From: Actinomucor elegans
Taxonomy: Eukaryota > Mucoromycota > Mucoromycetes > Mucorales > Mucoraceae
DNA: 64,000 bases
Assembly (NCBI GenBank): GCA_026027325.1
Contig: JAMSLZ010000022.1
Span: 124,001-188,000, forward strand
Direction of reading: 5' to 3'
A program made the translations under genes and the position numbers. How positions within the stretch are numbered: the stretch's first letter is position 1; every line of letters begins with the position of its first letter. This document shows, one piece after another, positions 50,001-61,666 of the stretch. The notes below the pieces were generated by a model that was given only the letters and a program-made list of their open reading frames with translations, made no database searches and was not told the origin of the DNA.

Positions 50001-50372
50001 TCAGTGACGCAAGGCGTACAATGGTTCCGTTTCCAATTCGATCATAAGCTCAAGAAGTCGACTCTGTACAATATCCCTCTTCGCCTTCATTTAGACGGTG
50101 AATGGACAGCAATGGTGTTTGTGAACGATGTGTTTATAGCCAGATACTATGGTAACGGTGATGGACCTCAACACGATTTTTATTTACCTGATGATCTTAT
50201 TCAGGCCAAAGGCAATCAGGTCAAGATTTTGGCTTATACTTGGAAAGATACTCAGGCTAAATTGTTCATTGCTGGCTGGCCTGTGTTGGCTGATAGTGGC
50301 AATTTAATCACTGGTGAACAAGCTGAGAGAGCAGCTGAATATATCACTTTTAAAGAGCATGCTACACTCTAA
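47076..50372 (+). CDS. Beta-galactosidase (GH35), membrane-anchored
   Basis: Four exons: 47076..47970, 48025..48173, 48223..48419, 48473..50372; introns of 54, 49 and 53 nt; 1046 residues, within the range of fungal GH35 enzymes. Residues 7-25 (LYSLFAIIPALLGGFFLYA) form a signal anchor without an obvious cleavage site. The catalytic barrel shows IHSGEFHYWRVP, GFNSIRIYFHWGYHSP, FVLAAPGPYICAE and VQIDNELFE, whose Glu near 219 is the acid/base; PELQGGWFNHY supplies the nucleophile Glu near 355. Family activity: release of terminal beta-galactose from glycans. The C-terminal half holds the beta-sandwich domains of large GH35 enzymes. The start chosen is the first ATG; a second Met three codons later would keep the anchor. 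A secreted role is possible if the anchor is cleaved. Confidence 0.9.
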
Positions 50373-50649
50373 TGTACAATAAATAAACTAATCTTTAGTG
50401 TGAAAGACGATTTCTGGTTGCGATATCGATTGAAAGGAGCTTCTAATGTGCTGATGAAAAGAATGTAAAACTGTCTATGGGTAAAGCCAATAAGCTCCAG
50501 TGTATACATATTACTACAAAATTGAGGATAAAAACTTGTATATTACAGTAAAAGAAAGCTAACTACCAAAAGCCCAATAGTAATATCGGCTACATTGTGT
50601 ACAGACCATATCTAACAAGCGATCTATTTCTTATTCTGTCCCGTTCTAC

Positions 50650-50870
50650 CTACATGTGCAAGATGATGGTGATTAATATCAAAATGTTATCTGATAGCAT
50701 GCCACAGTAGTGCTTAGTGGCACAAGAATCGATCAACCCGTTTAAAATAGTCGTTGGAGTAGTAGCAGAAGCAGGACTGGAATTTTTTTTTTTTCTTTTT
50801 GAATGTCTGTACTTGGAACAGCTATGGGCTTCATGATTGAGACAAGACACGTGGTTAGACTTTAAGAAGC
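50650..50870 (-). pseudogene. Relic of a copia-type retrotransposon (zinc knuckle/protease junction)
   Basis: The minus frame has a C/H-rich segment (VSCLNHEAHSCSKYRHSKRK) reminiscent of a broken zinc knuckle, a Ser/Thr/Pro linker, then LIDSCATKHYCGMLSD. This last string closely resembles the copia protease site (DSGAT-H) with the Gly replaced by Cys. The frame then stops and no integrase or RT follows downstream. Order and spacing fit a gag-pol junction. Basis: pattern only; no LTRs seen. Confidence 0.45.
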
Positions 50871-51025
50871 ATATAATCCAGCTAATTTCCTTGAATGCAA
50901 CAGTTCAGTGTATATATTCATAGCAGATCACTGCATCCATTAACACTATTATTTGATCGTAGTATTATGAGTAAACTGCATTTTAATGATTGGCATTATA
51001 AAATAAAAAAGGAATTTATACTAGA

Positions 51026-51120
51026 TCCTTAGATCTCTCGGTCGATTTTGGCTCAATGGTGCATATCACGAGTGTATTTCGTATTCAGAATGTGTTGCTA
51101 CTTCTATTAGCGCTCTACTT
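51026..51120 (-). repeat. Dispersed repeat, minus-orientation copy
   Basis: Minus strand: TAGAAGTAGCAACACATTCTG, then a degenerate landmark, CATTGAGCCAAAATCGACC and GAGAGATCTAAGGATC. Confidence 0.6.
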
Positions 51121-52610
51121 CTCCGGTATTTCTGTTTCACCTATTAGAGCTGAAAAAGGCTATGAAACACCAAACATCTAAACCCATTTGCGCCTGTCAA
51201 TCTATTATTCAGGCGTATAACTGGTTCTGGTTTCACATGAAGGAGGAAACTTTGGAAGCATCATTATTGGTCAAATACTACAATTAATGAGGATTGGTCA
51301 ATCCCATAATAGTAGCCGGTCATATTATTATGTATCTTTTGTTTGATGATAGTAGAGGCATAATAGAAGTCTATTGTACAACTACGGCATCCGCCTTTTT
51401 TTATATATTATATATAGCTTATTTTTATGCAAGTTGACTGTTAATAGTAAACCAATTAAGGAAAACATGGTCATTCTTCTACTTCATTATGGCTGTGAGC
51501 AGGATTCACTGGCCGGAGTACACTTATTTAATATAATCCTTATATTGCATTGAATGTACATATAATCTAGTATAGACGCGTTACTGAAAGAGCCACTTAG
51601 ATTCTATAATATGGAGTTAGCATGCCTAACCGACCCCCAGACACAAATAGAACTCTATTATGGTACCGGGAGATCGAAAAGTGATGCATTTTCTGTAAAC
51701 TGACCGCTTAATCTGCATGTGAGCTAATTATAGCATATGATCATGGCAATTGCTCATTTTTATAGGCATTTATTATGTTTTTGGTTAGGACAAAAAGTTG
51801 AAGCAAGGAGAAAGAAGCATGGGTTGATAAATAAGCTAGGGTTCATTTATTTATTTTCTGTACAGAATCTAAAAGACATGCTTGTAAAACGGTTGGTATC
51901 AATGAAAGATAGATGCATATGCGCATGTAATATAGAGCTTTCAAGAGACATCTCACCAAGTTATTCGGGGGAAAACGAATCCAGAATTCATAACGAGAAG
52001 AAGGAGTTATACTAAGAGCGTCTGTCAACTAATCACGGGCACATCTGGAGACTTTTTGAATATTTTTTCTTGGAATAGCTTTGGTTTACGAAAAGTAAAA
52101 AAAAAACTCACTGCTACCTCATGAAATAATTCTAGCGCACTGACAGCTTAGTGTCGAATATATTTATACGCTATCATTGATTAGTATCCCTGCATACCGA
52201 TTATCTCATTTGGCAAAATAGGTCATGTCTTGTTACGATTCAATAAGTTTGGTAAGTAGGAGAAGATATACCATTCGAATGGTCTTCTCCGAGGATAATG
52301 GCATCCAAGCAAAACAATAATGAAATGAAAACGAAGTAAGATAATGAAGCCGTATTTACTTGGGTTGAAATGAAAAAAAAGTAGTTATTATCTGGAAAAG
52401 GCAATTCTAGTAAATTAAGACAGTTACACCAATTGTTCATTATTGGCAAACCGAAATACCAATCAATGGCACCCAGGGATTGCGAGTCGTTTTGAGACAG
52501 AATATGCTCTTTGTGAGTTTTTTTTTTTATTTTACTCGGTAACCTTTTAATGATTGATATGTAACATCTTTTTTTTTTCTTTTACTTTACTTTTTTTTTT
52601 CCTCTTAAGT

Positions 52611-54990
52611 ATGGAAGATCCTGAATCTTCTTTAGCTATTGCATCACGCCATTTTGATAATGGTGAAATAAAAGTGAGTTTTAGAACAGACTGCCCGAGA
52701 TCGTTATACTAAGAACTCGTATAGGACGCATATAGTGCTTTTCTGGCCACAGCACAAAATGCCATGAAACCGTTATTTGATGTTAAGTTTGTCCATTGCT
52801 GTATGATATAACTTTTATAACGAAACGCATAGAAACTGACACATTGTAATGATAGCAATTGTTTCAAAACCCCATAACTCGACAGCATTGATATCTATAT
52901 TGCATTCTTGTCTTGATCATATCGAAAAGATCATGGAGTATCATTCAGTAGCAAGCAAGATAGCCCCCCCTCCACTCCCACCAAAACCTAACCATGTAAG
53001 CAAGCCGGTCTTGCCTCCAAAACCATCCACTCCCGCTCCAACTAGAGAAATTCCACCTATACCTGCATCGATAACTAAAGGTAATTTTTCTAATGGATAG
53101 TATTCTTATTTATTGTTAACAAAAAGGACCCCATGATAGCTAATTCAAGTCAAAAACAACAACATACCCGATCCAATTCGTATCAGATTGACCAATACCT
53201 CGCTGATGAACCTGTGCCAGATGGAGAGATTGATCCTACTCACTTAGTGCCAGCACAAACCAATAACAGTGATAGTTTAACACCAACAGGAGGAATAGGA
53301 ATGAAAGCTGATCATATTCCTCATATACCCATCCCACCGCTTCTCACGACGCACAGGGTATTACAAGCCAAACTGGATGAGCTCGAGTCCGCCCTTAAAG
53401 ATTTCCGTACACAAAAGAACCAGCTGAGCGAAACGGATGAACAACAAAAGCAATTTCTGACTGATGCTATTGCCAGATATACCCCATACGTAGCTGAAGC
53501 CAAGCACACACTGAACCGCGTACGCACCCTGTACATGAGCGCTGCTACTATCCCTAGCATTCTTCATTTTCCACCAGGCCTGGTAGCCTATCAATTGACG
53601 CATATTGAATCTGCCATCTTTCTAGCCATACCTTCACACGCTTTGCTCACTCACACGGCCAAAACACCCCATCCGCGTGTGGTTGCCTCATCCGACTTTT
53701 TCAATTACGTGACACGTTTGATCGAGCATTCCATTTTACTGCCTCAGGAAGCTTCGGCCCGTGCTCAACATATTAATCACTGGATCAAAATTGCCTGCAA
53801 ATGTCAAGACTTGAACAATTACCAAACACTGAAAGCCATTGTGTCAGCATTAGGCACGCCACCTGTCCAAAGACTCAAACGTACTTGGGCTTACATACCC
53901 AAAAAGAGTCTATCACGTCTTGAATCCATGAACGAGCTCATGTCCGAAACCAACAACTATGGCAAGTATCGTGAACATATGGGGATTGTTTCTACATCAG
54001 TCCTTAATGGTAAAAGCGTCCATTTAATACAATCTGAGCATTACAAGAGGCCTACTGTGCCATTCTTGGGCACTTTTATTCATGACATGACTTATCTGCT
54101 GGCGGCTGTGCAACAGCAAAAAGTAAATCATACTGATATTCCTCTTCGCACTTCTTCCCGACCCTACAATACTGATTTACATCAAGATCCACGTATCAGT
54201 AAACTCTTGGAGATTCTCTGCAAGTTCCAATCTACACCACCCTATGACCGAAGACCCAGTACGAAGATGATCAATTCTAAAACCCAGAACCAGGTACGGC
54301 CTGCCTTGTCACAAGCAATACATCGAAGCAAATCTAGTTTTGGCCGATTGGGAGGTGCGATTGGCTTCGGTAACACAGTAGCAGCAACAGCAGACAATTC
54401 CAGTGATACCATGTTAAATTATACCCAACAAGATTGCAGTACAGAAGATTTTGATACTGAAGAGCAACAAAGCTTGGTGACTCAGTATCTTCTGATGCGC
54501 TCTTGGGTGAGCCAAAATACCGTAGATGAGTTGAGTCTGTTACGAGAGCCACCTACCAACCACGGAAAGCATGTCGGTCGCACCAGTAGCATTACCAGCT
54601 CCATGATGAGTAACACCAGTTCTTTGATGCGCCTCAGTAACCATAGCCCTGCCACCAGTAGCACCTTGACGTTGGCTTCCTCGATGGATAGCTCCAGTCG
54701 ACCCGCTAGTATGGATGACGATATCTATGGAAACGAACACGAATATCAGCATACGATTCTTTCACGGGACGGCATTACCAGTTCCACCAAGTTTTGGAAC
54801 GACCCTGTTATTAACCTGTACAACAAAGGTAACTTTTAGTTCTTGTTATCTCTCATTAATGTCTGACAAAAAAAGTTATTTAGATAATTCAGCTCCTATT
54901 GTACCGCCTCGGCCTATAACCCAACCCACGTCATTCAAGCCTGTGCTATCTCAAAGAATCGCCAACGAAGCTGCTGCTTCTCGGCAGTAG
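52611..54990 (+). CDS. Ras-type guanine nucleotide exchange factor (RasGEF/CDC25 domain)
   Basis: Five exons: 52611..52673, 52725..52800, 52856..53080, 53140..54828, 54884..54990; introns of 51, 55, 59 and 55 nt; 719 residues. The catalytic domain spans about 265-460: FPPGLVAYQLTHIESAIFLA, then ARAQHINHWIKIACKCQDLN, YQTLKAIVSALGTPPVQRLKRT and PFLGTFIHDMTYLLAAV, the canonical RasGEF helices. Residues 1-75 form a helical region resembling the MIT/USP8-type N-terminus (ASRHFDNGEIKDAYSAFLAT). Two proline-rich segments (APPPLPPKPN near 85, and PIVPPRP near the C-terminus) could bind SH3 domains. Known role: GDP/GTP exchange on Ras-like GTPases. The target GTPase is unknown, and no separate RasGEF_N motif is clear. 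Exon 4 entry uses the acceptor GATAG at 53139, the only one that keeps the frame. Confidence 0.88.
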
Positions 54991-55048
54991 TTGAAATAAA
55001 AATTATAGTGTCTGAGACACTTGTAAGTAGAAATGTCACCTGTCTTGC

Positions 55049-55333
55049 ATGAATCTTTTTAAGAATATCAGTTTTTACCTTTTCTCGACTATCAACACGT
55101 GTATTCGAACTCTCTTAAAGTCCGTTTTGACTTCAAATCACACGTGTAGTACTTCTCTTTTGCCCATCATGTATTCTCTTTATTTCTGCAAAAAACTAGT
55201 AGATCCCGAATTACATGCATCAAAATGGATTTATGAAACAGTGCCATCATTTATCCAAAAGAACGTGCTACATTTGAGCCACAGATGCCAGTCCTTTGTA
55301 CATCGTTTAACCAGCGAATCTTTTGTAAGGTGA
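55049..55333 (+). CDS. Possible small hypothetical protein, 94 aa
   Basis: ATG frame beginning MNLFKNISFYLFSTINTC, with five cysteines, a hydrophobic first half and an amphipathic second half (LVDPELHASKWIYETVPSF). Codon use looks less random than in neighbouring frames. A donor-like GTAAGG overlaps the stop region (55325), so it may continue in another exon. No family recognised; it begins 59 nt after the RasGEF stop, so it could also be that gene's 3' UTR. Confidence 0.3.
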   Translation: MNLFKNISFYLFSTINTCIRTLLKSVLTSNHTCSTSLLPIMYSLYFCKKLVDPELHASKWIYETVPSFIQKNVLHLSHRCQSFVHRLTSESFVR

Positions 55334-55344
55334 TTTACTGTCTA

Positions 55345-55368
55345 TTTTTTTTTTTTTTTTTTTTTTTT
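55345..55368. repeat. Poly(T) tract, 24 nt
   Basis: Uninterrupted T run just downstream of the 94-codon frame. Confidence 0.9.
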
Positions 55369-55539
55369 CGTTTCCGAACTTTTTCACCCTGTCATTCAAA
55401 CTTATTTTCTTGAAGTGAGCCTTGATAGTATCCCACTATACCATTATACAGAGTTTTTACGCTTGACTAACTAAGCAAACTTGTAAACTGAAAATGCGTC
55501 CCACAAAACAAAAAGCATTAGTCATCTTAGGTTTATATA

Positions 55540-56130
55540 GTTAAATAGACGCAGTAGCTCATTGCGAGAATGGATCATCAAATAGATGTGACATTAAACT
55601 GAGATCCTCCGACAGATCGCGAATTGAACAATAGCGTTATATAAAATTCCTAAAAATTACAGCTATCTATGAACCAGTAAATCGATTTACTGCAGTTGAA
55701 ACAAAGGCTACAGCGGACAAAGTAATACATTCTAAGCACATGCTACTTGTCAGATGCAAAATTAAACCAAGATCGGTCGAGAGATCTATAGATCATTTAG
55801 CTTCAGAACTATAGGAATGTGTGTTATTTAAGTTAAACATTGATGAGTGCATCATAGTAACTGTATCGTAATTAAATACTGTAAAGTTTTCAAAGTCTAT
55901 TCTTAGCATGCACACTAGTTTTCAGATGTGACATTAAACCAAGATCGATTGAGAGGGGAGAGAGAGAGAGAGATTGCTAAAAAAAATTCAAGTTTAGCAA
56001 TGGTTGCATGTTACAGCCAGTCACTAAAATAGAATTCACTATAGTAATTTAGTCAAATGATTGTTACGGCAGATACAGTAGTTTATTCTGAACATGTTAC
56101 TAGTTTTTTATACAATAAATATAATGTCGG
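55540..56130 (+). repeat. Dispersed repeat, four tandem units
   Basis: Landmarks AGATGTGACATTAAACTG at 55584, AGATGCAAAATTAAACCA at 55752 and AGATGTGACATTAAACCA at 55924 are spaced 168 and 172 nt. A fourth, more diverged unit has GTTTATTCTGAACATG at 56075. Units 2 and 3 share CAAGATCGRTYGAGAG after the landmark. This is the longest array in the window. Confidence 0.75.
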
Positions 56131-56793
56131 TGGCTTGATTTCTGGAAATTTGGCAAACACATTTATTCTTGCAGGCTTCATTGCAATATCATTTCATCCC
56201 AAGAGTTATTAAACATTGCTATTTTATAAGGTAGCTCACATACACTTGTTTTTTATAATTTTAGTTATGATATAAAAACTAATTTTAGCTTGTATCTCGC
56301 AATGAATCATGTTTCTTAGATTTTCAAAAGCGGTGGCGGCTTAATTCATTTATTTCAAATTTTACAATTGATTTTTATATGGGCGCGTTGGAAAGAAGTT
56401 ATGGCTGAAATTATAATTGTAAAGCTGAAACTTTGTCAAATATGACTTGCTTGTTTGAAGATAATAATAACAAAAAATATTCATACTAGCAGATACAGAA
56501 CTATTCTGCTCAAAATTCTGTGTTTTTTTTTATTTTTTTTTATGTTAAAATAGATCCAGCAACTAACCTTAACTATTGGATCATATGGCTGAACCCAAAA
56601 ACCAAAGTTGTTCACACTAAAAATATAAGTTGATCATTGAAAAACACAAGTATATATAGTTTTAGAGTAAAAAATAATAATCAATATTTTATTTTTATAA
56701 TAAGAGTATATATAAGAGTATAGAAGATGGTACAATGCGAAAATGTTTAGAAGGGAGGAGGAGTTATAGTGGAATAAAGTTCTAATGAATCAT

Positions 56794-57918
56794 TTAGAAA
56801 CCAGTCATAGCTAAGACAGCAGCAGGAATAGCCATAGCAAAACCAGAGATCAAGTTGCGAGTAGCACCATTGGCAGCAGGGTCAGAAGCAGAGCCACTGG
56901 ATTGAGCTCCACCTGTAGCGGAGGAAGCAGAAGCGCCACTAGCACTACCAGAGGACTTGGTAGGAACAGCAGAGGCTACGGCAGAGGAAGCAGCACTAGC
57001 AGCAGAGGAAGCAGCGGAAGGAACGGCAGAAGCGGCAGAACTGGCACCAGCTACAGCAGATGACGCAGCAGAAGCGGCAGAGGAAGCAGGACCAGCAGCA
57101 CCAGATTCAGCAGCACCAGCGGCACCAGATTCAGCAGCAGCACCAGATTCAGCAGCACCAGCGGCACCAGACTCAGCAGGGGCAGAAGCAGCGGCACTAC
57201 TATCAGCTTCACCATCACCTTCGGAACCATGAGGAGCTTCAGGGACGGCACGCTTGGAAGGAGGAGCAGTAGTTGTGCCACTAGAAGATGTAGACATATC
57301 AGATGGATCGGCGGTAGATTTTTCAGTGGAAGAAACATCTTCAGCAGAAGCAACATCTCCAGCAGAAGAGTCTTCACCAGCATCAGAAGTAGAAGCTCCA
57401 TCGGCAGTAGAAGCTTCAATAGGAGTAGAGGTGTTAGAAGAATTGCCACCTTCCTCGGAGACGCTCAAGTTACCAATGTAAGCCATTTGAGAAGGGTCTA
57501 CACCAACAGCCAAAGAGTAGTTTTTACCTTCGGTAGCGTTTTGAGGAACATCCACTTGTGTAGAACCAGCAGCTGCATCAATTTCAGTAGCTAAAGCTTG
57601 AACCAAAGTAAGAGCACTGGGATCACCTTCCATCAAGTTGATGATCAATTTGTCGACGCCCTCTTGAACGCCTTGCCATGAGACGGTTTCAGAACCACCA
57701 ATCTTCCAAGTGGTACCAGAGACGGGTTGTGTGATAGAAACAGGACCAGATTGACCTCCAGCAGCAGGACCAGATTGACCTCCAGCAGCAGGAGCAGTAC
57801 TAGCACCACCAGCAGCAGCAGAAGTAGTATCAGTAGGAGGCTGTTGAGGAGCAGCTGAGACAAGAGCAGCAGCAGCGACGATAGCAGCGAGGAAAGATGT
57901 AGAGAAAGAAGTCTTCAT
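56794..57918 (-). CDS. KRE9/KNH1-type Ser/Thr/Ala-rich GPI-anchored wall protein
   Basis: Single exon, 374 residues, ATG at 57918. Signal peptide MKTSFSTSFLAAIVAAAALV followed by SAAPQ. Residues about 60-155 form an Ig-like domain of the yeast cell-wall KRE9/KNH1 family (VSITQPVSGTTWKIGGSETV, then VDKLIINLMEGDP, ending MAYIGNLSV). N-glycosylation sequons (NATE, NYSL, NLSV, NSSN) cluster there. Residues 160-345 are low-complexity Ser/Thr, then Ala/Ser/Glu/Gly repeats (AESGAAGAAESGAA), expected to be O-glycosylated. The C-terminus (ANGATRNLISGFAMAIPAAV then LAMTGF) is a GPI attachment signal. Known relatives are cell-surface proteins linked to beta-glucan assembly or adhesion; the precise role is unknown. 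Confidence 0.85.
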   Translation of the reverse strand: MKTSFSTSFLAAIVAAAALVSAAPQQPPTDTTSAAAGGASTAPAAGGQSGPAAGGQSGPVSITQPVSGTTWKIGGSETVSWQGVQEGVDKLIINLMEGDPSALTLVQALATEIDAAAGSTQVDVPQNATEGKNYSLAVGVDPSQMAYIGNLSVSEEGGNSSNTSTPIEASTADGASTSDAGEDSSAGDVASAEDVSSTEKSTADPSDMSTSSSGTTTAPPSKRAVPEAPHGSEGDGEADSSAAASAPAESGAAGAAESGAAAESGAAGAAESGAAGPASSAASAASSAVAGASSAASAVPSAASSAASAASSAVASAVPTKSSGSASGASASSATGGAQSSGSASDPAANGATRNLISGFAMAIPAAVLAMTGF

Positions 57919-59119
57919 TGTAATTGTATTTCTAGTAGTGTTTGATAATAATGAAAAAAAAAAAAAAGATTTGGCTCGAGATCGACAGGTATTTATACCT
58001 TGAATAAATGGATGGTACCATTGCTTAGAAACCTACTCTTAAAGCTAATAACTGATGTTTCATCATATGTTTTGTTAGTACCTTAATAATGCCAAGTACA
58101 CTAGCATAGTTTCCTACTAATTGTCGGAGTGATGTCAACTTACCTATAAGTAGATTTGTCAAATAACAAGAAACCAAGATCGGCCCCCGCACTAGTAAGT
58201 TTCCGTCACTTAGGAGAGCCTTTAAAGCCTATACCACTAATATTTCATTGTATATTTAGAAGTATCGCCACATTTTGATTGTTTCATACCAAACGAGCAT
58301 TAGTCTGTGTTGCTTTTAATAGTTCATAAGCTTTATAATGACTGGATAGACAGAAATTTTAGTACATCTTCTCGCAGCCAATCAAAAATGATCGCCAAGA
58401 TTCAGCCAGAGTCTATAGCGGATATTCAAATATTTATACTAGATCCATGATCGTCATGGAAGCTTGTTTGAGTCCAGAACTTGTATTAATAGAAATCAAA
58501 TCGATTAATACTTATGAGCAACAATCAAAATTTCAGGCTAAAAGTAATAAACTACACATACATGAAGCTTACTATATTTGATGCTGCTTAGTGTCAAGGT
58601 TTCCAGAGATCATGACAGTTAGGAGAAAATTATGCTAACGCGTGTATTTTCATTTTCTACCTGTGGAACACTACATTTCTGCAAAGGACTGGTGGAACCA
58701 ATGAGCTCATATAATAAACAAAAAAAAAAAAGACAAGTTAATAAGGGCAAGTGCATGGCTTTGTAAAAACATATGTATGCTAAAAGATAAACAAGAGGGC
58801 TGAAATATAAGATATATCATTGTATTACAGATGGGCTGAAAGCTTGCAAGGGAATAATCTATAAGCAGACATTGTTTTGTATTCGAAAGGTGAACTAATA
58901 ACAGATTTGGTATAGCATATTTGAAAGCATAGTGTTTTTTTTTTTCTCGAAAAAACCGGTCAAAAACCGTTACTTTTGATTAGGTGAAACTGGTAAGAAA
59001 ACGAATCTCATTGTATCATCAAGTAGATAAAAAGACCCAGAAAAATCAACTAGTTGACCAATAAAGTTTATCAAATAGTAAGTGTGCAAAGATAAGTTAT
59101 TAGATTAAAATCAAACTGA

Positions 59120-59210
59120 GACTCTACCAGGCACAGTAACACATTCTAAACACGGGACTACTGATAAACAGATGGGATATTTGATCATTACTGGTTGGGA
59201 TATCTGAACG
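59120..59210 (+). repeat. Dispersed repeat, single unit
   Basis: CACATTCTAAACACGGGACT and AGATGGGATATTTGATC at 59170, in the same order as other copies. Confidence 0.5.
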
Positions 59211-60372
59211 CTAATAATTATACCAATTTTCAAAGCCCTGATATTTAATTGCCAGTCCCAGACATTACAACTCTATAGGTTCCTTCTTGGAACATTGTAG
59301 TTTCAACGATATTGGACATGATTCTTATACAAATTAATATTTTGAATAGCGAGCTTTACATGATGATTACACCATACGGTTTAAGGTTTAGTCCTTTACA
59401 AGCTTCATTAAATGGCCTAGTGTCGAACAGCACTCTATTGTTCAAAAGTCAAATAAGTCAACTAAGACTGTATGCAGTGTGGTGGCTGAAAAGCTTTATC
59501 CTTTTTCACTACATAAAAACTTTGTAGGATAGGGCAGAAATGCATCAAGAATCTCACATTATTAACTAATAACAAAAAAAAAAGCATAAAAATTGTACTA
59601 TAAAATACTACGGGTCAGCATCAAGGCTTTAAGCCCCTAATGAAAGTTGAAGAAAATAGTGTGATCTTTCTAATGATATAAACTTTATAAAGTATAGTGT
59701 AAATGACTTTGTTTCAGAAAGGACAAGTGTTATTTTTCCAGAGTTTTATAATGCCTATTTGAAAAGATCTACAACTATAAAAGTTAATTAATTAAAAACA
59801 ACACATAATGTTGTTTATGTTTTCGTAATGTACAACTATAGCCACTGTTTGTTGTGGGTTTATTAAATTTTCATAAAGTTATAATAATGATTTTGTTGGG
59901 GAAACACCGTTGTCACTCCACACAAAACCAATAGAGTTATCATTTAGAGTTTGATGATATGGTAGTTTTTTGAAAGGTTTTCACCCCAATTTACAACGCA
60001 GTATGTCCTGTCAAATGAATTAACTTTCATACATATTCATAATCATTGATTGATGTTGAGATTAAAACTAAAATGCAGATTGATAAAGATTGCTTCATGA
60101 TTCAGGTCATCTTGTATATGATCAAGTTGAAAAAAGAATGTTATGTGGTTTGGAAATGGCCGTGGGCTTCCCGCTTTTCATCTATAACTTTCTATACCGT
60201 TAAGCATGTTTCATATTTAAGAACGCAGTGTTATCAACTACGAATAAGTCTGCTATCAATCCCTCTGTCAAACAGAGTGCATATTGATACAAACATTACT
60301 ATATTTGATAACAGTAAATTTTTTTTTTCAAGTACATCTCACTCCAACGGTTTCTTTTCTCAAGAGTAAATA

Positions 60373-60633
60373 TCATTTATGACGATGTTTATTAATATAT
60401 ATGCATTGCAATATTTCGGGATGGTTCAATAGGATAACTAAGCGTACTATCCATATAGTTATACTGTTAGAAATCATTCTGATGAAACAGGTATCTGGGT
60501 CGCTCTTCGTCCTTAAGTAACTAATAAATAAATTAGCCGCGAAGTTTCCTTCCAGAGCGTAACTCGTCTCCAGTACGTTCTCGCTAGCGCGGGCTCTAAT
60601 ACATACTACATGTCCTCCGCGATAAAGCAGCAT
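60373..60633 (-). pseudogene. Possible relic of a copia-type reverse transcriptase
   Basis: ATG-initiated minus frame of 86 codons in a less AT-rich patch. It contains SYLRTKSDPDTCFIRM and then SITIWIVRLVILLN. In copia RTs a 'YL..TKSDPC.F' segment precedes the YVDD box by about 10-15 residues; here the YVDD position reads RLVI. No flanking RT motifs were found. Similarity is suggestive only. Confidence 0.3.
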
Positions 60634-61666
60634 GATTACTGTTTGAGAACTGCACGATAAAAACTCTAGTTGGATTGTTTCTTTCCATTAACAAGCAAGA
60701 CAATTTGATAGAATAATTTTTTTTCTCCTACTTCTATTACCTTGTAATAGGTTATCTTTTGAGATACCAGCAAAAAATACGTAACTTCGAAGAAACATTT
60801 AAGATAAAAGGCAGTTACATCAAGATGAAAGCTTTGCTATGAGTAAAGTCTTTGTATAAAACTTAACCATTGGTAGTTTAAAATACGATTCCTTATCAAA
60901 TTATACATAGGCTAATTTTCAAGATAATGATCTATTGTTGTTATATATTCTGAGGCTAGGGCCACCTTAGTATCCATTTTAATGTTAATCACCTTACATA
61001 ATCGTTCAAATAAGCGCTTTAAATTCTCATTAACTAATGATATATTATATCAAGCCATACAAAAGGATGACAGTAGAAAGAGGTACTGGCTTATCTATTT
61101 AAAAATCTTTACATGATATGGTATCCTTTCTTCTGTTGTGTCTTTATTGTGTACATTGGTCTTTTACTTATTCGACAGACTCGTACTGTACCTTATTCGT
61201 TACTGCTACAGCGGATACAAATTTTTTTTTCTCGAAAAGTTCTCACTATCTTGTAAAAAATATACCACCCTTCCATTACCTGTGCAATTTAACGTGTAAA
61301 TGTAGGGTTTAGAAACACCATCGGCTCTTCAGTCTTTAATATTTGATGTTGCTACAATGCCTCTCTTGTTGAGATTTTTTTCCCCTGGGAATAGCTGCCA
61401 ACGTAGCCGTTTTTCCGATGACAGTCTTTTTGCCGGTTACATACTATCCAATCCTGCAGTTATAGATAAGTTTATCCTGACTTTTCTGTGATCTATGGAG
61501 AATTAAACCTTTTATGGTTGTTGATATAGGCCAATAGGAAGATTCATTTCAGTTTTGGTAATACTACGGCTTATCGGTCATTGAAAGACTTTACGGTTAT
61601 TGTACATACTCACACTTTTTTCTTTTTCTTTTCCTTTGCTCAATTGGAACATTCCTACATTCAGTC

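Larger units (their letters stand above)
50373..52610. other. Intergenic region with retroelement relic
   Basis: Contains a decayed copia-type fragment (about 50650-50870, minus), a minus repeat copy (51026-51120) and T-rich tracts just before the RasGEF start. The plus frame at 51737-52015 (92 codons, ATG) and the minus frame at 52240-52449 show no family features. Confidence 0.5.
54991..56793. other. Intergenic region with the largest repeat array
   Basis: Contains a four-unit tandem array (about 55540-56130), a 24-nt T tract (55345-55368) and a possible small gene at 55049-55333. The last 100 bases are the 3' flank of the KRE9-like gene. Confidence 0.55.
57919..61666. other. Long intergenic region (3.7 kb)
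   Basis: Contains a repeat unit near 59120-59210 and a possible decayed RT fragment (60373-60633, minus) in a locally less AT-rich patch. Frames at 59312-59527, 60046-60369 (non-ATG start) and 61118-61312 have no support. A short hydrophobic frame at about 61373-61460, upstream of the FGGY kinase, is unassigned. Confidence 0.5.

Noticed and set aside
56957..57594. Plus-strand Ala/Glu-rich and Gln/His-rich frames opposite the KRE9-like gene
   Set aside because: Products of reading the Ala/Ser codon repeats on the other strand; the minus strand has signal peptide, domain and GPI signal.
60046..60369. 107-codon plus-strand frame
   Set aside because: Begins at a non-ATG codon in AT-rich sequence and has no domain features.
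61341..61470. Hydrophobic short frame upstream of the FGGY kinase
   Set aside because: About 30 codons, no start, no splice partner, no recognisable family.
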